From Polytrichum commune (taxonomy: Eukaryota; Streptophyta; Polytrichopsida; Polytrichales; Polytrichaceae): a DNA stretch of 64,000 bases. The DNA lies in NCBI GenBank assembly GCA_950295325.1, contig OX485805.1:23051501-23115500 (forward strand), given 5' to 3'. Each line of letters starts with the position of its first letter. Positions within the stretch are counted from its first letter, which is position 1. Positions 9,921 through 21,535 of the stretch are shown here, piece after piece. The position numbers and the translations under genes were made by a program. Under the pieces are notes generated by a model. The model was not told where the DNA came from. It made no database searches and worked only from the letters and a program-made list of their open reading frames with translations.

Positions 9921-11082
9921 CGGATGCAGAGCAGGACTCTTCTCATTGATCTAACATCTTTTGGACGGGTGGTCACACCATCGAACTTTTTAAAATAGTA
10001 ATTTCTGTACTTTTAGTACTTTGGAGGGGTTTTGAGCTCCAAAATGAAATCCTCATAATTTTATTTTATAGAATCCCATGCAGAAGACTGGAACTAAGAG
10101 TTGTTGGCCATTCATGACATTGAATCTGCAATCTCGAATCCTGCTCTTTACATGATCACTAAAGGTCATTGCCATCTGGACTTTGTTATTCATTACTAAT
10201 ACTTGGAAATTCAAAAGCAATATGACAAAATTTATCGAAGTCTCCATCATAAGTCACCCTCCTTAGATCGAATATGACAAAATGAACAATACCACGCAAT
10301 TCCTGAGGCGAGCACCTTTGCACAAGTCCTTGGTACCCACATGCAATATTGGAGAGTGTTCTTGAACCCCATGTAACTGATGTGTAGACTCTATGGCATG
10401 CTGAACATGATAAGTAAAAGTTCAGCATACCACAGACCTTGTAGGTCCAATGCTAAGTATACCAAAGTTGAGCATGCACATCATTCCGAACAATCCTGCC
10501 ACAAGGGAATAACCTTGTTTCTGATAGAATGCTAAGACTTCAATGACCCATGGCAACATTAATTCTACATGACCTGAAGCACCCTGGAATCTAAATTTGC
10601 ACGTATATCTTTACAAGTTGGAACAAGTTAAAATCGAGAAGTAACAAATATTTTATCAGCATGCCCTTGGAACCTAAGAATGAAGGCCATGTGTTTGACC
10701 AGAGCAGGTGTATACAATTAATTGCCAGCAGACCTAAAAATTCGATCAACACTGCAGAAGTAAAGTGGCAAGAGAAAATCTCTACAGCTTTTTCAAGGAG
10801 GATACAACGCTAATTCATCCCATCTCTTGAAGGAACTGAGTCGCCAATGTCCAAAACTCTGTTACAAGAATGGAGGCAAAACACATGAACCCTGAAGATC
10901 CAACCTTTGAAGCTTGCTTGTTGGAATGCAGAATAACAGAGGGTTGAATACAATGGGCTGTTGCAGAATTTGCAACCAAATTCCTCACATGAATTTTGCC
11001 CAATTCAAATATCATCTTGAATTGCCCAGCTTTGTGTATCCAGCAATCTGATAACAGTCCTGGACAAGAAAAGGGTTTCATT
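9921..11082. other. Intergenic DNA downstream of the HET gene
   Basis: I see no supported gene. Two minus-strand open frames of 80-88 codons carry no motif. The stretch presumably holds the HET 3' UTR just after 9920. Confidence 0.4.
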
Positions 11083-11195
11083 AATCATCTCGGTGCAAAT
11101 TATAAAAGGCAAGGTGGTTCATGGGAGCATGCTGGACTTGGTGATCACCCTCCACCATTCAAGCCCCTCCACTAATCACAGCGGGTGTGTGCAAT
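11083..11195. repeat. Dispersed repeat, copy 1 (partner at 12238-12350)
   Basis: Both copies share ATCTCGGTGCAAA, CATGGGAGCA, CATTCAAG and CCTCCACTA in the same order and spacing. The family is unidentified, with no termini visible. Confidence 0.5.
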
Positions 11196-11201
11196 GATTG
11201 G

Positions 11202-11396
11202 GGAGAACCAGCAGTTAGTTACAGATGAACCGGTTGAGTTTGAGAAATAACCGGTTGAAGTTCAAGATTGCAGGAAAACCGATCAGTTTAGAGGAATTTA
11301 TAGAATATACCCCAATTTAACAAAGGAAAGCCGGAAGATGTCAACATGTAACCGATTGGACTTGCAAACACTAGGATCTCAACTGATTAAGCAATT
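11202..11396 (-). repeat. CCGGTT-rich interspersed repeat, copy a
   Basis: One of about nine copies of a roughly 200-250-bp repeat marked by repeated AACCGGTT boxes, CAACATGTAACCGGTTGGAC and a GAGGAATTTATAGAATATA core. Other copies: 16201-16660, 22324-22545, 49780-50285, 50325-50760, 54840-55017, 55325-55560, 55618-55704 and 55966-56230. No inverted termini or coding capacity are visible; the class is unknown. Confidence 0.65.
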
Positions 11397-11464
11397 GAAT
11401 ATAGGTGTAATATTTTATTTAGTGTGAGACTCACTCTAAAATGTCAATGACCAAACAACACTAA

Positions 11465-12143
11465 GGTAGAGGGTGCTAAAACCAACACCCCATCCAAAAC
11501 CAACATCTATAACCTTAAACCGTACCCGGCGGTGTAGGAGTGTCTAGGCCCACGGAGTGACGGTTTTAGGTGCCACTTCATAGCGACCTTCACTACCTCC
11601 ATGTAGGGTAGGTAACGGGTTCCACTCTGTCTCATGTTGGTTCAAGGTGGGATTAAGGTGGCTTGTCAATGCTTATTTTAACCATTCTATTCACAATGCC
11701 AAGGAGGTAGGCCCACAAAGCACAAAAGGGTCATTTCCCATGATGCAAGAGGGTCGGTTCCCGGGATGCAAGGTGATGGTTTTGCAAGCGAACTGGGTGG
11801 GATCATGGAGGTAGCCATGTGGCTTTGCATACTATTACTACTTGGGCTTTGACGTAGTTTGGGTCTAGTACCCAACTATGTTGTGTTGGTTCGTGGCAAT
11901 AAAGGTGGGGGTCCTCATCATATCCAAGGTTGCCATACAAGGGGCTTATGGCTTGGTTCAAGGAAGCTAGTAGTTTTGACTTTGAATATTCATCAAATAT
12001 TCAATTGAGACTAAAAATATTTTCTTCTTTCTTGATACCTATGTTTAGCCCAAAGGCTAATATGAATATATATTTTTTATATCAACCACATAGCCATATG
12101 TATGTGCAATAGCTTAAAGTGTTGGTTTGAGCACCCTCTACCT
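11465..12143. mobile_element. MITE with TAA duplication (679 bp), termini GGTAGAGGGTGCT
   Basis: The left end GGTAGAGGGTGCTAAAACCA and the right end (inward) AGGTAGAGGGTGCTCAAACC are inverted repeats of about 26 bp. TAA lies on both sides (11462-11464 and 12144-12146). It is a non-coding element of the PIF/Harbinger type, with termini unlike the GGGCC family in this window. Confidence 0.65.
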
Positions 12144-12237
12144 TAACTCAGAAGTCGTAAAGCCTAATAATGTTCACAATCTGTCGTAATGGCTTTGGAG
12201 AGTCATCGTCAACAACGGTTATATATATTTATCATCT

Positions 12238-12350
12238 TTGATCTCGGTGCAAAACATCAAAAGGGAAGATGGTACATGGGAGCAAGCCTGGCAGGGTAAT
12301 CGCCGACCGACATTCAAGTCCGTTATCCCTCCACTACCCGGAGCGGAAAG
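12238..12350. repeat. Dispersed repeat, copy 2 (partner at 11083-11195)
   Basis: See the partner copy. This copy lies in a locally GC-richer stretch (12250-12560) that has no recognisable gene. Confidence 0.5.
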
Positions 12351-14286
12351 TGTGCGCTGCTCAGTTACCTGCCTCACGCGGTGCCCTCCTCTATAACACC
12401 CGTGCAGCCCAGCCCTCCGACCGAACCCCACTGGTGACTCCTGGTTTGGAGTGGGCAGACTATCCACACGCAGCCAACGGCCCATACCCGGGGCCCCATG
12501 TCCACATCTTCCTGCCCCCCACTTGGGTAACAGGTGATCGCAACACCACCCAGCTGTAAGGAAAGGGTGGGAACGTGCCTTATATTCCTACTCCCTTCTC
12601 AGTACGCAAACCATAAGGGACAATGAGGTTGCCAATGAACACTTTTCTTTCCTGATAGGTATCCACTTCAGTCCTGTCAAGCTCCGTCGTACTGTGTGTG
12701 TTGGGACCTTCTCCACCATCCTCCTCCGCTCTGCTGTACCCAACTGACCGCTCTTCGACTGGGTTTAGGGTAGGGGCTGGGGTGCCCTCTTCGGATATGG
12801 ATGGTCAATTTTTCACTCTACCTCTCGCTGGTGTTATTCCAAAATCTGTCAAACTCGTGTCGCTCTGTAGACCTTTCATTGCTGCTTCTAGAACATTGTG
12901 AAGTGCGCAAGCTATGGTTGGGGCAGGATTCGCATACACTGAAGAGAGCACTGGCACTGCCATCATTAATGATCAAACCTCCTCAATATCATGCCTGGAC
13001 CATGTAAATCAAAACACTATCATCTACATGCTGTAATCATACTTTCTTCCTTAAATTGCACAAATAATCGGGTCATGCAACACGAAAAATTTAGCACACT
13101 CCTCCCTTCTCAATTCTCAACCATTGTTGTAAAACATTTCTTCACATATGGATGAAACCTCATGACAAGACCTGTCATGTAGCAAACAAGACATTTAAGA
13201 GCAGACATTTAAACCAGACATTTAAGAGCAGCAAGCAAGCATATATGAGCTACTCACAAAGAGAATCGAACAAAATCACCATCAAAAGGATGAAGAGCAA
13301 GCAAGAGATCATGTGACCCAAATATGCGGGCAGCTGCAGCTGTGAGAGATGAAAGACGCAGCAAAATTATTCGTCCAACTGCATAACCTCATAAACAAAG
13401 CTCTTCCTTTCAGAAAACCCAAGCGTGTGCACTGTCTTCTACATATTTCACCCAGAGATGGGTAATCAAGTGTGAATATTTCCAAAAAGCCTAGAAGAAC
13501 GTGGAGTAGAAACAGCAAGGACGAAGAAAACCCACACTGAGGCAGTTGGACAGAAGTGATGGATGTGCGAAGGCAACACAACCAACGAAGAGTAACAGTC
13601 AAGGTAACTTAGAGCATAACTTTGTTTTAGAGCAACTGGAAAGGAAGGATTCTGAGCTGTAAGTGATCCATAAGCCTCAATTTACATGCATTCTCAGGGG
13701 GTCGAGTGATACCAAACTTCAAATGAAACTCTATCTTCATCATTACATAGCCCACTCCTAAGGCTGTTGCTAAGTCACCCTAAGATGCCTCATGCTCAAA
13801 TTGGATGGTTTCAGCTCTGCTAAGCGACACCTATTTGCAAATTCAAGTCTACATTATGAGGAGGTTATAGTTCACATGTAGGTGAAGTTTTCCGGATAAA
13901 TGACCAGCATAGAACACAAAACCCTTGATCTCAACCTGATGCACTTCAAGCTTTAACTGTAAATTGCGCTCTAGCTGGACAGAAGTCTAGTCCACGCAGG
14001 CGGTAACAAACCCATGCTTCCATTACAATTACAGAGACAGCTCAGTCTGGATTAGACTTGCCATAAAATTACTCAGGCAGCAGAACAAAGAAGCATTGAG
14101 ACAAATGTCGAACAACCTTATGTCAAGTGTATAAAAAAATTCCAAAGGAAATTGTGCAATCAATTAGCCGCTCCTATGAGGAACATAAGACTAGTACATG
14201 TTTACCTCCCAACAACCCTAAAGGCTCACTAATTCCGAAGAGCACCTCTTTTTTAAGCACTCCTTTTCTGTCAAAATGCTGCGCAT
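12351..14286. other. Intergenic DNA, nothing recognised
   Basis: Open frames of 65-97 codons (for example 12269-12559 + and 13309-13602 -) have no motif. A minus-strand stretch around 12700-12890 reads as protein-like with one stop and may be a decayed element. No RNA gene or clear repeat was found. Confidence 0.35.
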
Positions 14287-14568
14287 AATCATCAACTGTC
14301 TATCAAAGACAAAGTACATTGCCTACATGCTTTCTCCATGATTTCTAGCCTCTGCTGTACCAGTAGGCATCCACATTTTGGAGAGCTCTTCATATCGCTC
14401 TTCCTACTTAAGGGAAGAGCTGAAGAAAATCATCAACTATCTATCACAGACAAAAGGACATACATGCCTACATGCTTTCTCCATGATTTCTAACCTTTTC
14501 TGTACCAGTGGACATCCACATTTTGGAGCGCTCTTCAGATTGCTTTTGCTACTTAACTTAGAGGAAGA
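14287..14568. repeat. Tandem duplication of the RPF1 3' end (141-bp period)
   Basis: The units 14287-14427 and 14428-about 14568 share long near-identical runs such as CTACATGCTTTCTCCATGAT and ATCCACATTTTGGAG. The unit nearer the gene reaches the RPF1 stop region. The outer unit is therefore a copy of the 3' UTR plus the last few coding bases, and it could carry a second polyadenylation region. Confidence 0.75.
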
Positions 14569-15616
14569 AGCGTCTTCGGCTCGTGTCCATGTCTGGCTTG
14601 TGCACCCATTCATATTCTCCATACTTGGAATCAAACGTTCCCGCTTGCAAACTTTGCAGTTTCAAAGTAAATCGTGGACCACATTCCTGGAGCCTCGCAA
14701 TTACACCTTTCCTCGTAACAGTTTTAGGTGCGCTCTTCTTTGATTTCTTGCCACTATCATCACCGGGAACTACTGGAGCCTTCTCCTTCACCTCCTTCTC
14801 CTCAAATACATATCTGTGATGCCTGAAGAAGATAAAATCCCGCTGGTTGTGAAATGTCACTGTTCGCCTACCCTTAAATTGAGGATCCTGGGGAAATATC
14901 GAAGCCAGCAATCTCCCAACTCGATGCCCAAGTCGGGTGGTGAAGTTGTTCAAAAGAAGCTCAGGCATATGCCTTGTAGGTTTCCCATGACCCTTAATCC
15001 TCTTACTAAGCTTAATACTGGAGAGCTTGAAATGTGCAGTAGGTCCTTCAGGCAGATTCACTACAAGCAGCCCATTCGGATTCTTCCGATTCTCATTCAC
15101 AACAAACATGGATGTAAATTCTCGGTTAGATGCATACTTCACAATCTGCTTCAGGTCATAACTCCTACGCTTGTAGTAATAAGTGTTGGGGATAACAGTG
15201 AGAAGCTCCTTGATAAACTTTCGCGTACTGGTGGAACACTCTTGACTCGTGGTGATAAGCAACTTGGGCACTCTCTCTCTACTAAAGTGACTGCTAAACT
15301 CATCCAGCCCTTCATCCGCCTGCAACTCATCGTCATCAGGTAAAGCCACAGTCTCATCCTGCTCCCTGGTGTTTTCGATTGTCCGCTGAGCTTTCCTCGG
15401 TGGAGGTGCCTCCCCGAGCTCCAACGCTTGCTTCTCCGCAGCATCTCTCAACTTGATACGCTTCTTCTTCTCAATAGACTTGTCCTTCTTCACCTTCTCG
15501 TAGGCCTCAGTTCGCTTCTGCTTATTCTTGAACTGCGATGGCAGCTTCTCCCCTGCCTTACGAAGCGCCTCCTCGCCTGCATCCTCCTCCTCATCTTGCC
15601 GCATGCGCTTCCCCAT
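14558..15616 (-). CDS. RPF1: Ribosome production factor 1 (Brix-domain 60S assembly factor)
   Basis: The product is a nucleolar protein needed for 27S pre-rRNA processing and 60S subunit assembly. It has 352 residues, about the usual length. A lysine-rich basic region (about 29-62) and an acidic stretch (about 86-105) precede the Brix domain, which begins at PKLLITTSQECS (about 117) and runs to about 320. Within it are FVVNENRKNPNGLLVVNLPEG, the FKLSSIKLSKRIKGHG stretch and FHNQRDFIFFRHHRY. The C-terminal signature ECGPRFTLKLQS, then GTFDSKYGEYEW, ends in DTSRRRFFL, as in plant and animal RPF1. A lysine-rich insert sits at about 274-303. The reading frame has no intron. On the minus strand a likely acceptor (CATCGCAG/G) lies directly before the ATG, so the intron is in the leader. 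Identification is firm. Confidence 0.93.
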   Translation of the reverse strand: MGKRMRQDEEEDAGEEALRKAGEKLPSQFKNKQKRTEAYEKVKKDKSIEKKKRIKLRDAAEKQALELGEAPPPRKAQRTIENTREQDETVALPDDDELQADEGLDEFSSHFSRERVPKLLITTSQECSTSTRKFIKELLTVIPNTYYYKRRSYDLKQIVKYASNREFTSMFVVNENRKNPNGLLVVNLPEGPTAHFKLSSIKLSKRIKGHGKPTRHMPELLLNNFTTRLGHRVGRLLASIFPQDPQFKGRRTVTFHNQRDFIFFRHHRYVFEEKEVKEKAPVVPGDDSGKKSKKSAPKTVTRKGVIARLQECGPRFTLKLQSLQAGTFDSKYGEYEWVHKPDMDTSRRRFFL

Positions 15617-16112
15617 CCTGCGATGCTCACGAAGTTAGGACGAAGACGAAGATGAAGAACAAATGAGGACAAAGATCACCAAAATTAGCACAATAAGATG
15701 AGACAAACCATCGAAACATATCACTTGTGGTATCTAAACCCATCTACGCGTTTGGTTACAAGTAGCCCTTGAAGAAAGTCCTAATGCAGAAGACCAATTT
15801 ACACCATGAGTGCTCCAAAATCCCTGAACTCCCCCAAAAAAATCCGATTTATTATCTAAATTGCTCGGGAACCCTAAAATCCTCCAGAAAGAAGTTGGTG
15901 TCCCCCGGGATCGCTAGCGCGCCAAATTGGCCATGGAAAGAGACGTAGAGACGAAGGTTATTAACTTGATTGGATCGAATACAGGGGAAGAATGCGAGAC
16001 ACACCTCGGTAGGAGAGAAGAGGCAGCGGGAGGCCGAATGATCGATCGACCGAGAGAGACAAGCTCGCGAAAAAGGACTTACAACGTTCGCGGCGCTGCT
16101 CCAAAACCCTGA
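15617..16112 (-). promoter_or_regulatory. RPF1 leader, probable leader intron and promoter
   Basis: Read on the minus strand, CCTACCGAG/GTGTGT near 16000 is a good splice donor, and CCTAACT...CATCGCAG just before the ATG is a good branch site and acceptor. This suggests a leader intron of about 380 bases. The leader before it is pyrimidine-rich with CTCTC runs. Short AACCCT motifs near 15870 and 16105 recall telo-boxes of ribosome-assembly genes but are incomplete. A 61-codon plus-strand frame here (15927-16112) is not supported as a gene. Confidence 0.45.
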
Positions 16113-16200
16113 TAGGAATAGCGTCCTCTCAGAGGCTCCTCAAAAGAGGACCTACGCCCCTGCCCGCCCTGCCCGCCAGCCCGCACGCTTCAGTGGGCTG

Positions 16201-16660
16201 CCCTTGACACTGCCCGGGGAGATTTTTGGGCATAACCGGTGGAGATCCCAGTGTTTCCAAGTCCAACCGGTTACATGTTAACATCTTCGGTTTTCCTTTA
16301 TTAGTTTGAGACATTTTTATATAATTCCTCTAAATTGATCGGTAATTTTCTTGAAGTCTTGAAATTCATCCGGTCATTTCTCAAACTCAACCACTTGATT
16401 TGTAACTATACTAAATATTGCATTTAGTGTCACTTATTATTTGGAGTTACACAATGCTATATTTTTTTATTATCAAATGTAAATTTCATCAAGTAAAGAT
16501 GTCGATGTTCTATAATGTTTAAACAACTTAGTTTGACCTTTTTGGGGAAAAAAATGAGACATACAATAAATGGTTATAGCAATGCATCATTCCAAATACA
16601 AAGTAACATTGAATACAATATTTAGTGTAGTGGTCAATTCTCCTTGTTCATTGGTCCACA
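16201..16660 (+). repeat. CCGGTT-rich repeat, copy b, split by a MITE at 16409-16631
   Basis: The repeat begins near CCCGGGGAGATTTTTGGGCA and runs through AAGTCCAACCGGTTACATG to about 16408. It resumes after 16631 with GGTCAATTCTCCTTGTTCAT. Uninterrupted copies (55325-55560) join these two parts directly. Confidence 0.65.
16409..16631. mobile_element. CACTAAA/TTTAGTG-type MITE, family B, copy 1
   Basis: It starts TACTAAATATTGCATTTAGTG and ends GAATACAATATTTAGTGTAG. The sibling copy at 50498-50724 has the same interior (TGCTATATTTTTTTATTATC, GTTTGACCTTTTTGG) and sits in the same place in another CCGGTT-rich repeat. Confidence 0.65.
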
Positions 16661-16704
16661 AACCCCATCTTTAGTGCACCTCACCTTCAAGGTCCAAAAT
16701 CCTA

Positions 16705-16730
16705 TGTGTGTGTGTGTGTGTGTGTGTGTA
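16705..16730. repeat. (TG)n microsatellite
   Basis: About 13 TG units. Confidence 0.9.
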
Positions 16731-16849
16731 TGTTCACTTTCAATTGATAAATAAGCATCTGATTGGGATTTCATTTCCAAAATGCATTGCTCACTAGACT
16801 TTTAACCCTTGATTGGTCAAGCACTTTCTTTAAATCATTACACTTACAA

Positions 16850-16850
<1 letters not shown>

Positions 16851-16884
<34 letters not shown>
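16851..16884 (+). repeat. Poly-A tract of about 34 A
   Basis: An uninterrupted A run after CTTACAAC. It could be the tail of an old retroposed copy, but no body or target duplication is visible. Confidence 0.85.
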
Positions 16885-16885
<1 letters not shown>

Positions 16886-19340
16886 GCTTCTTTGTTTCTA
16901 TTGATTTAATCATTGCTTTAAGCAATGTTATTGCTATATCATTGATGATTCAATCTATATGACATCATGTGTTTTGTTAGTTTTTGGAGGGTTTAGGCTC
17001 TATACATGTATAACTTATAGTCCATCCTCATAGCCTATGGGATAGGAAATTTTGAGATGAAAATAGATTCCCAAGCATAGTATTCCAAGAAACTTGTTTT
17101 TGGAGAAAAAGTACACAATTTCTCATTCATCAACCACAAAATTATTGCATGGGCAACTAAGATTTAAGTATCATGCTGACATGTTCTTTTTCATGAAATG
17201 TATGTTACATAGAAGGTGAGTGAGTTGGTTTCAACCTCCTATTTTTTGAAACAATTTATGGCACAATAGTTCAAAAAATAGAATTTTATTATGAAAGTAT
17301 TTGAAATTTGTGATTGATGATATGAATCACTTCAACATCATGTGTTTATTGATCTTTCATGGATCATACATTTGATACATAGAGAAATATTTTTGGATGA
17401 ATATTTATGCATGTCAATGGATAAGCTCAAAATGTACATAATTGAAGATCTTAGGTGCTATATTGACTAAACATACATATGTGTGTAATGTTAAATATGA
17501 TCACACTAGTAGATATACAAACCTAACATTATGATAAGAAACCAAAAACAATGGTTACATATGTGGATAAAACCTTAACAACAATTTAATTAAGCATATA
17601 AATTGAGAGCTTTGGTAAGAGGCCTTTGTAAATTACTCATTGGATTAACTCCATAAGAGATAAGTTTCAATCCCTATTTGAGAAGGTTGCATAAGGGAGT
17701 CTCAAGTCTTTATTTCAATTGGATCATCAAGTTGAAACTAGCCTCTACCTCACAAAGTCTACCACACTACCCCACTCTAGGGAATTAGCACAAAATTCAC
17801 ATCATGTTGTACAATCTCAAAATATTGCATGTATGAGACGCCCAAATTGGGTTCAAAAATTTTAGGGGTTAGTATGAATGCACTTATCATTAATTGTGAC
17901 TTATAACGGATACTAAAATAATGGGCAACAATTTGACAACACCTTGATGTACTTTTAGTCCCATAAGCCTTTTGGTTTCCTAGACTCTAAGATCAATTTC
18001 ATTCCATTGGAAAACTCAAAAGACCGTGACAATACAATAACTACCCTAAAAAGGCCTTTGTAGATTATTCAAATGATTACTCAAAAGTTCCTCTTCAAAA
18101 TCTAATGGATAAATTTAATCATCTTTGAAAAAGCATCTTCATGCATAATCAAAATTAAAACCTCACTAAGAGGTCAAAAAAACTTTCACCATATATACAT
18201 GCACAATAACAATGTGTATTACATTGAATAACAGTTTTGGAACTCATTGAACCATTCTTAATGTTTTCACAAACACGAGTTGGTAGCCAACCTACATACC
18301 CACAAAAAACCAACTTTAAGTTTATTTTAATCATACAAATCTTAATTTTTTACAAATTCTATAATTTCACCTTCAATATTATTTGAACCCTAAACCTCAT
18401 AAGTACTAACTCACCAAAACCACATAGTTTATATATTTTTTCAAAGTACACCGAACATATGTATTACAATATATTTTGAAACACAACATTATTATTATTT
18501 CGAAACTAGCACACCCACAAAATCATACGTTCAACGATTTTCCCAAGTAGACAATGACAATATGTATGACAATTTTAGAATGTGTTGAAACCCACATAAA
18601 TTCAACATGTACAACATAAATATGCAAAAAATACGTACCTTTAAACCTCTAATGATTGATGTCTTGAATGCAAAGCTCAATCCCTTTTTGTCCTGAAGTC
18701 ACTCCTCAAAAATAAAAATTTGCATCACAACTTTAGAACATGGTAAGAAACTTAAGATTGAGAATGGTTGCTAACTTGCACACCCACAAAACCATACATT
18801 CTAAAAGAAAATCTCAAAGTATACAACAACAATGTCCATAAGACTATTTGGCTTCGAACTCTCATTATTTCATATCTTCACTTCAAAGCTTACACTCATG
18901 TGATCACTTCAAAGCTCGCACTCTCTTTTTCAAGATTGGACTTTCTCAAGAACTCGATCATTTAGTGAATAGGCATCACAAGTTTAGAATGTGGTAAAAA
19001 ACTCAACATTGCAATTGGTTGCTAACTTGCATACCCTAAAACCACAAATTCTCCTTTTTCTTGAAATATGCACGAGTTTTGGGTGTACTTAGAAATGATT
19101 GAGGCCGATGCAATTTAGGTTTGAACACCATCCAATTTAGATATGAACCATGGAAAGCAAGATGCTATTGACCTTATTAGTCCCTTGAATTAAAATAATG
19201 TCGAGATTTACATTCAAACTCTATTTGCTTAACAAATATAGATCTCATACATGTCAACATTACATGTACCTTAGTGGGTAATTAAATGAACATGGTCAAC
19301 TATAGATGCCTCGATCTTATGTAATTTATAACTTCTAGCT
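16885..19340. other. AT-rich gene-poor DNA with diverged internal repeats at about 18240-19060
   Basis: No gene is visible. From about 18240 to 19060 a pattern recurs in loose form: GGTTGCTAACTTGCA or CTAGCACACCCACAAAA, then an acaatgacaatatgt-like stretch, then a run with ACATGGTAAGAAACT. It looks like an old, degraded array of roughly 250-bp units. The rest is featureless. Confidence 0.4.
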
Positions 19341-19392
19341 TATACATACATACATACATACATACATACATGCATGCATGCATACATACATA
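19341..19392. repeat. (CATA)n/(CATG)n microsatellite
   Basis: Tetranucleotide run CATACATA... with three CATG units inside. Confidence 0.9.
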
Positions 19393-19969
19393 TGTAAAAG
19401 AATGTATGTAAAACTAACCTCATTAGCTTGCCTCAATCATGTTAAGCGTCCACATTAACATATTAAGTGTATCATTGTGGCCTGTTGCTTGCAACCTCAT
19501 AGAGGTTTCTTTTGCTTCTATAGAATTTTCCACCATTTTAGTGGATGGCTAGATTCCCACTTCGATTAAAGAAATTTGTAGGGGATCTTAGCCGCTTGCT
19601 ATGTATTGCCATGTACTCCTTCCATCCCAAAGTGGTTGTCCTACTTTCCTGGATTTTTTTGTCCCAAAATGATTGCCAATTTATCTGCCTGGCTAGAAAT
19701 TTAAGGCTTAAAGTCAAATAATTTTGCACCAAACTTTCTATATCGAGAAGTCTTTTGACACCGCAACTTCCAAGGGCTTTTCGGAGTAGTCGTTGTTTTT
19801 TTATTTTGAGAGTCATACTTACAACTACTCAATCAATGGTTAGTGGGCCTTAATCTCGCCAAAGTTATAAACACATACAATCGTTTTGGGACAGATCTAG
19901 ACACTTGGATAGCTAAATGATTACCCTCATGTGAGCCAAATGATTGCTCTCGTGACACAATCCACGTGC
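19393..19969. other. Intergenic DNA, nothing recognised
   Basis: A 92-codon minus-strand frame (19538-19816) has no motif, and no repeat boundaries are clear. Confidence 0.4.
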
Positions 19970-20357
19970 TACACTAAACATTTGTATTTTAGTGTCATCA
20001 TTTCTATTGTCTTGCTCAATACTAATTGTAAACTGCCCTTATAGTGCCACCAACTCTAAATGTAAATCTAACATTGTTTGTCATTCCTTGTTAAAACATT
20101 TGGGCATTATAAAATAGCAATGTTGCAATTACTGTGACTTGCTAACTTATTTTCATCCAATTTTTACTCATCCATGACAATATTTCATTACAAAAATTTT
20201 AGATGCATAATATACCAAACTTTGTGATTATTTCATCACAAAAATGTAAGTTGGGATGACAATACTTGTAAACTTATTCACAAGAAATGTCATTAGAAAA
20301 GTTATCACCGTGACATAAAATACCATGTGACACTAAAATATAATATTCAATGTAATG
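19970..20357 (-). mobile_element. CACTAAA/TTTAGTG-type MITE, family A, copy 1 (inverted)
   Basis: Reverse orientation relative to the copies at 20995-21444, 38929-39268 and 62855-63235. Shared interior motifs include GCAACATTGTAAACCTACAA (diverged here), TGACAATATTTCATTACA and ATTGAGCAAGAC-like stretches read in reverse. The ends carry the TTTAGTGTCA fold. Non-coding. Confidence 0.65.
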
Positions 20358-20994
20358 AGTTATAAGTTAAGGGTCGAATTACATAGTAGGGTTTGGGTCT
20401 AAAACACCTATTAGCATTTTGGCATCTTGGACTCTATAAATTCCATTTTATTGGACTTTATCTTTAAACTCAAGATTGGATCCAAGCTTTAAGATCAATT
20501 TCTCAAACTATAATGAGTATTGTCATGTTTATAGGTCAACAAGATTTTGTGGTAAAGTGATGCCATCTTATTGCCACTTTGATTTTTTATACGTTCAATC
20601 CAAACCCTAATGTAAGCTGCATGGGCCCAAAAAAATCTCTAAACCAATTAGATTGCTTGATTGTATAGATTATTTGGTATTGGACCCTAGTATTATTAAG
20701 GGTGACATTCATTATGTTTTCATTGTACATTTTTGTTTTTGTCTTATATGTTCATAATATATTTATGGTTTTTAAATGTTTTTAAATGTTTTTTTCATAA
20801 AATTTAATTTGAATACTTTTACATACATACTTTACCTAGTTGTTTACTATCACTCACTCTAGAATATCTTCCATAATATTAATGGGGGTGGTTGAGGCAA
20901 ACTGATGAAGCCAATTACCTCTTGGTTACCTACATACTTTTACACACAATATAGTTATTATATCCAAGTTGCAACACACCATGCCGCAATGCTT
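20358..20994. other. AT-rich intergenic DNA, nothing recognised
   Basis: I see no gene or defined repeat. Confidence 0.4.
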
Positions 20995-21444
20995 CACTAA
21001 ATGTATTTAGTGTCATATGGTATTTTGGGTCACTATGGCAACTTTTCTAATGTATTTATTATGATTGAGTTTACAAGTAATGCCATCCCAATTCTTTTTT
21101 AGTTCATCCATTGTCCAGAACCCTACCTACTTGGCGGCGTTGTTGATGTGTGGTTGTGTGCCTGCTCGTGCCAACTATTGAAACAAGGGTTGGGATATTC
21201 AACATCCTAACATTTATGTAGTGAAATATTGTCATGGATAATCGAATTTCATATGGAGAATCACTTAGTATGTGACAATTTTTGCAACATTGTAAACCTA
21301 CAATGCCCAATTTTTTTTTATACAAGAAATGACACAAATAATGTTAGGTTTACATCTAGTGTTGGTGAAATACACATGTGGTTTATAATTAGTATTGAGC
21401 AAGACAAATAGAATTGGTGACACTAAATACAACATTTAGTGTAG
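20995..21444 (+). mobile_element. CACTAAA/TTTAGTG-type MITE, family A, copy 2
   Basis: Left end CACTAAATGTATTTAGTGTC; right end GACACTAAATACAACATTTA continuing into GTGTAGT. The interior has CCTAACATTTATGTAGTGAA and TTTGCAACATTGTAAACCTA, shared with the copies at 38929 and 62855. Confidence 0.7.
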
Positions 21445-21451
21445 TTCTCAT

Positions 21452-21535
21452 CAATGGCTATGATTGCACGGATTGACCTCAAGTGACTTGGGTCTTGGGA
21501 CTTAGGACTTGGGACCCCGGTGAACTGGCCCTAAG
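21452..21535. mobile_element. Truncated end of a Harbinger-type MITE related to 4236-4632
   Basis: The stretch ending in GGGACCCCGGTGAACTGGCC followed by CTAAG is the reverse complement of the left 80 bases of the 4236 element. The other end is missing, and a family A MITE abuts the break. Confidence 0.55.

Noticed and set aside
8573-9976. Minus-strand and alternative-frame open frames of 64-120 codons inside the HET gene
   Set aside because: They are shadows of a 741-codon gene with full domain structure and carry no motifs.
14816-15343. 175-codon plus-strand open frame
   Set aside because: It lies entirely antisense to RPF1, whose identity is clear.
15927-16112. 61-codon plus-strand frame upstream of RPF1
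   Set aside because: It has no motif and lies in the likely RPF1 leader and promoter, antisense to a credible splice donor.
19341-19392. Direct repeats as a possible CRISPR array
   Set aside because: It is a tetranucleotide microsatellite; no spacer-repeat pattern occurs anywhere in this plant-type window.
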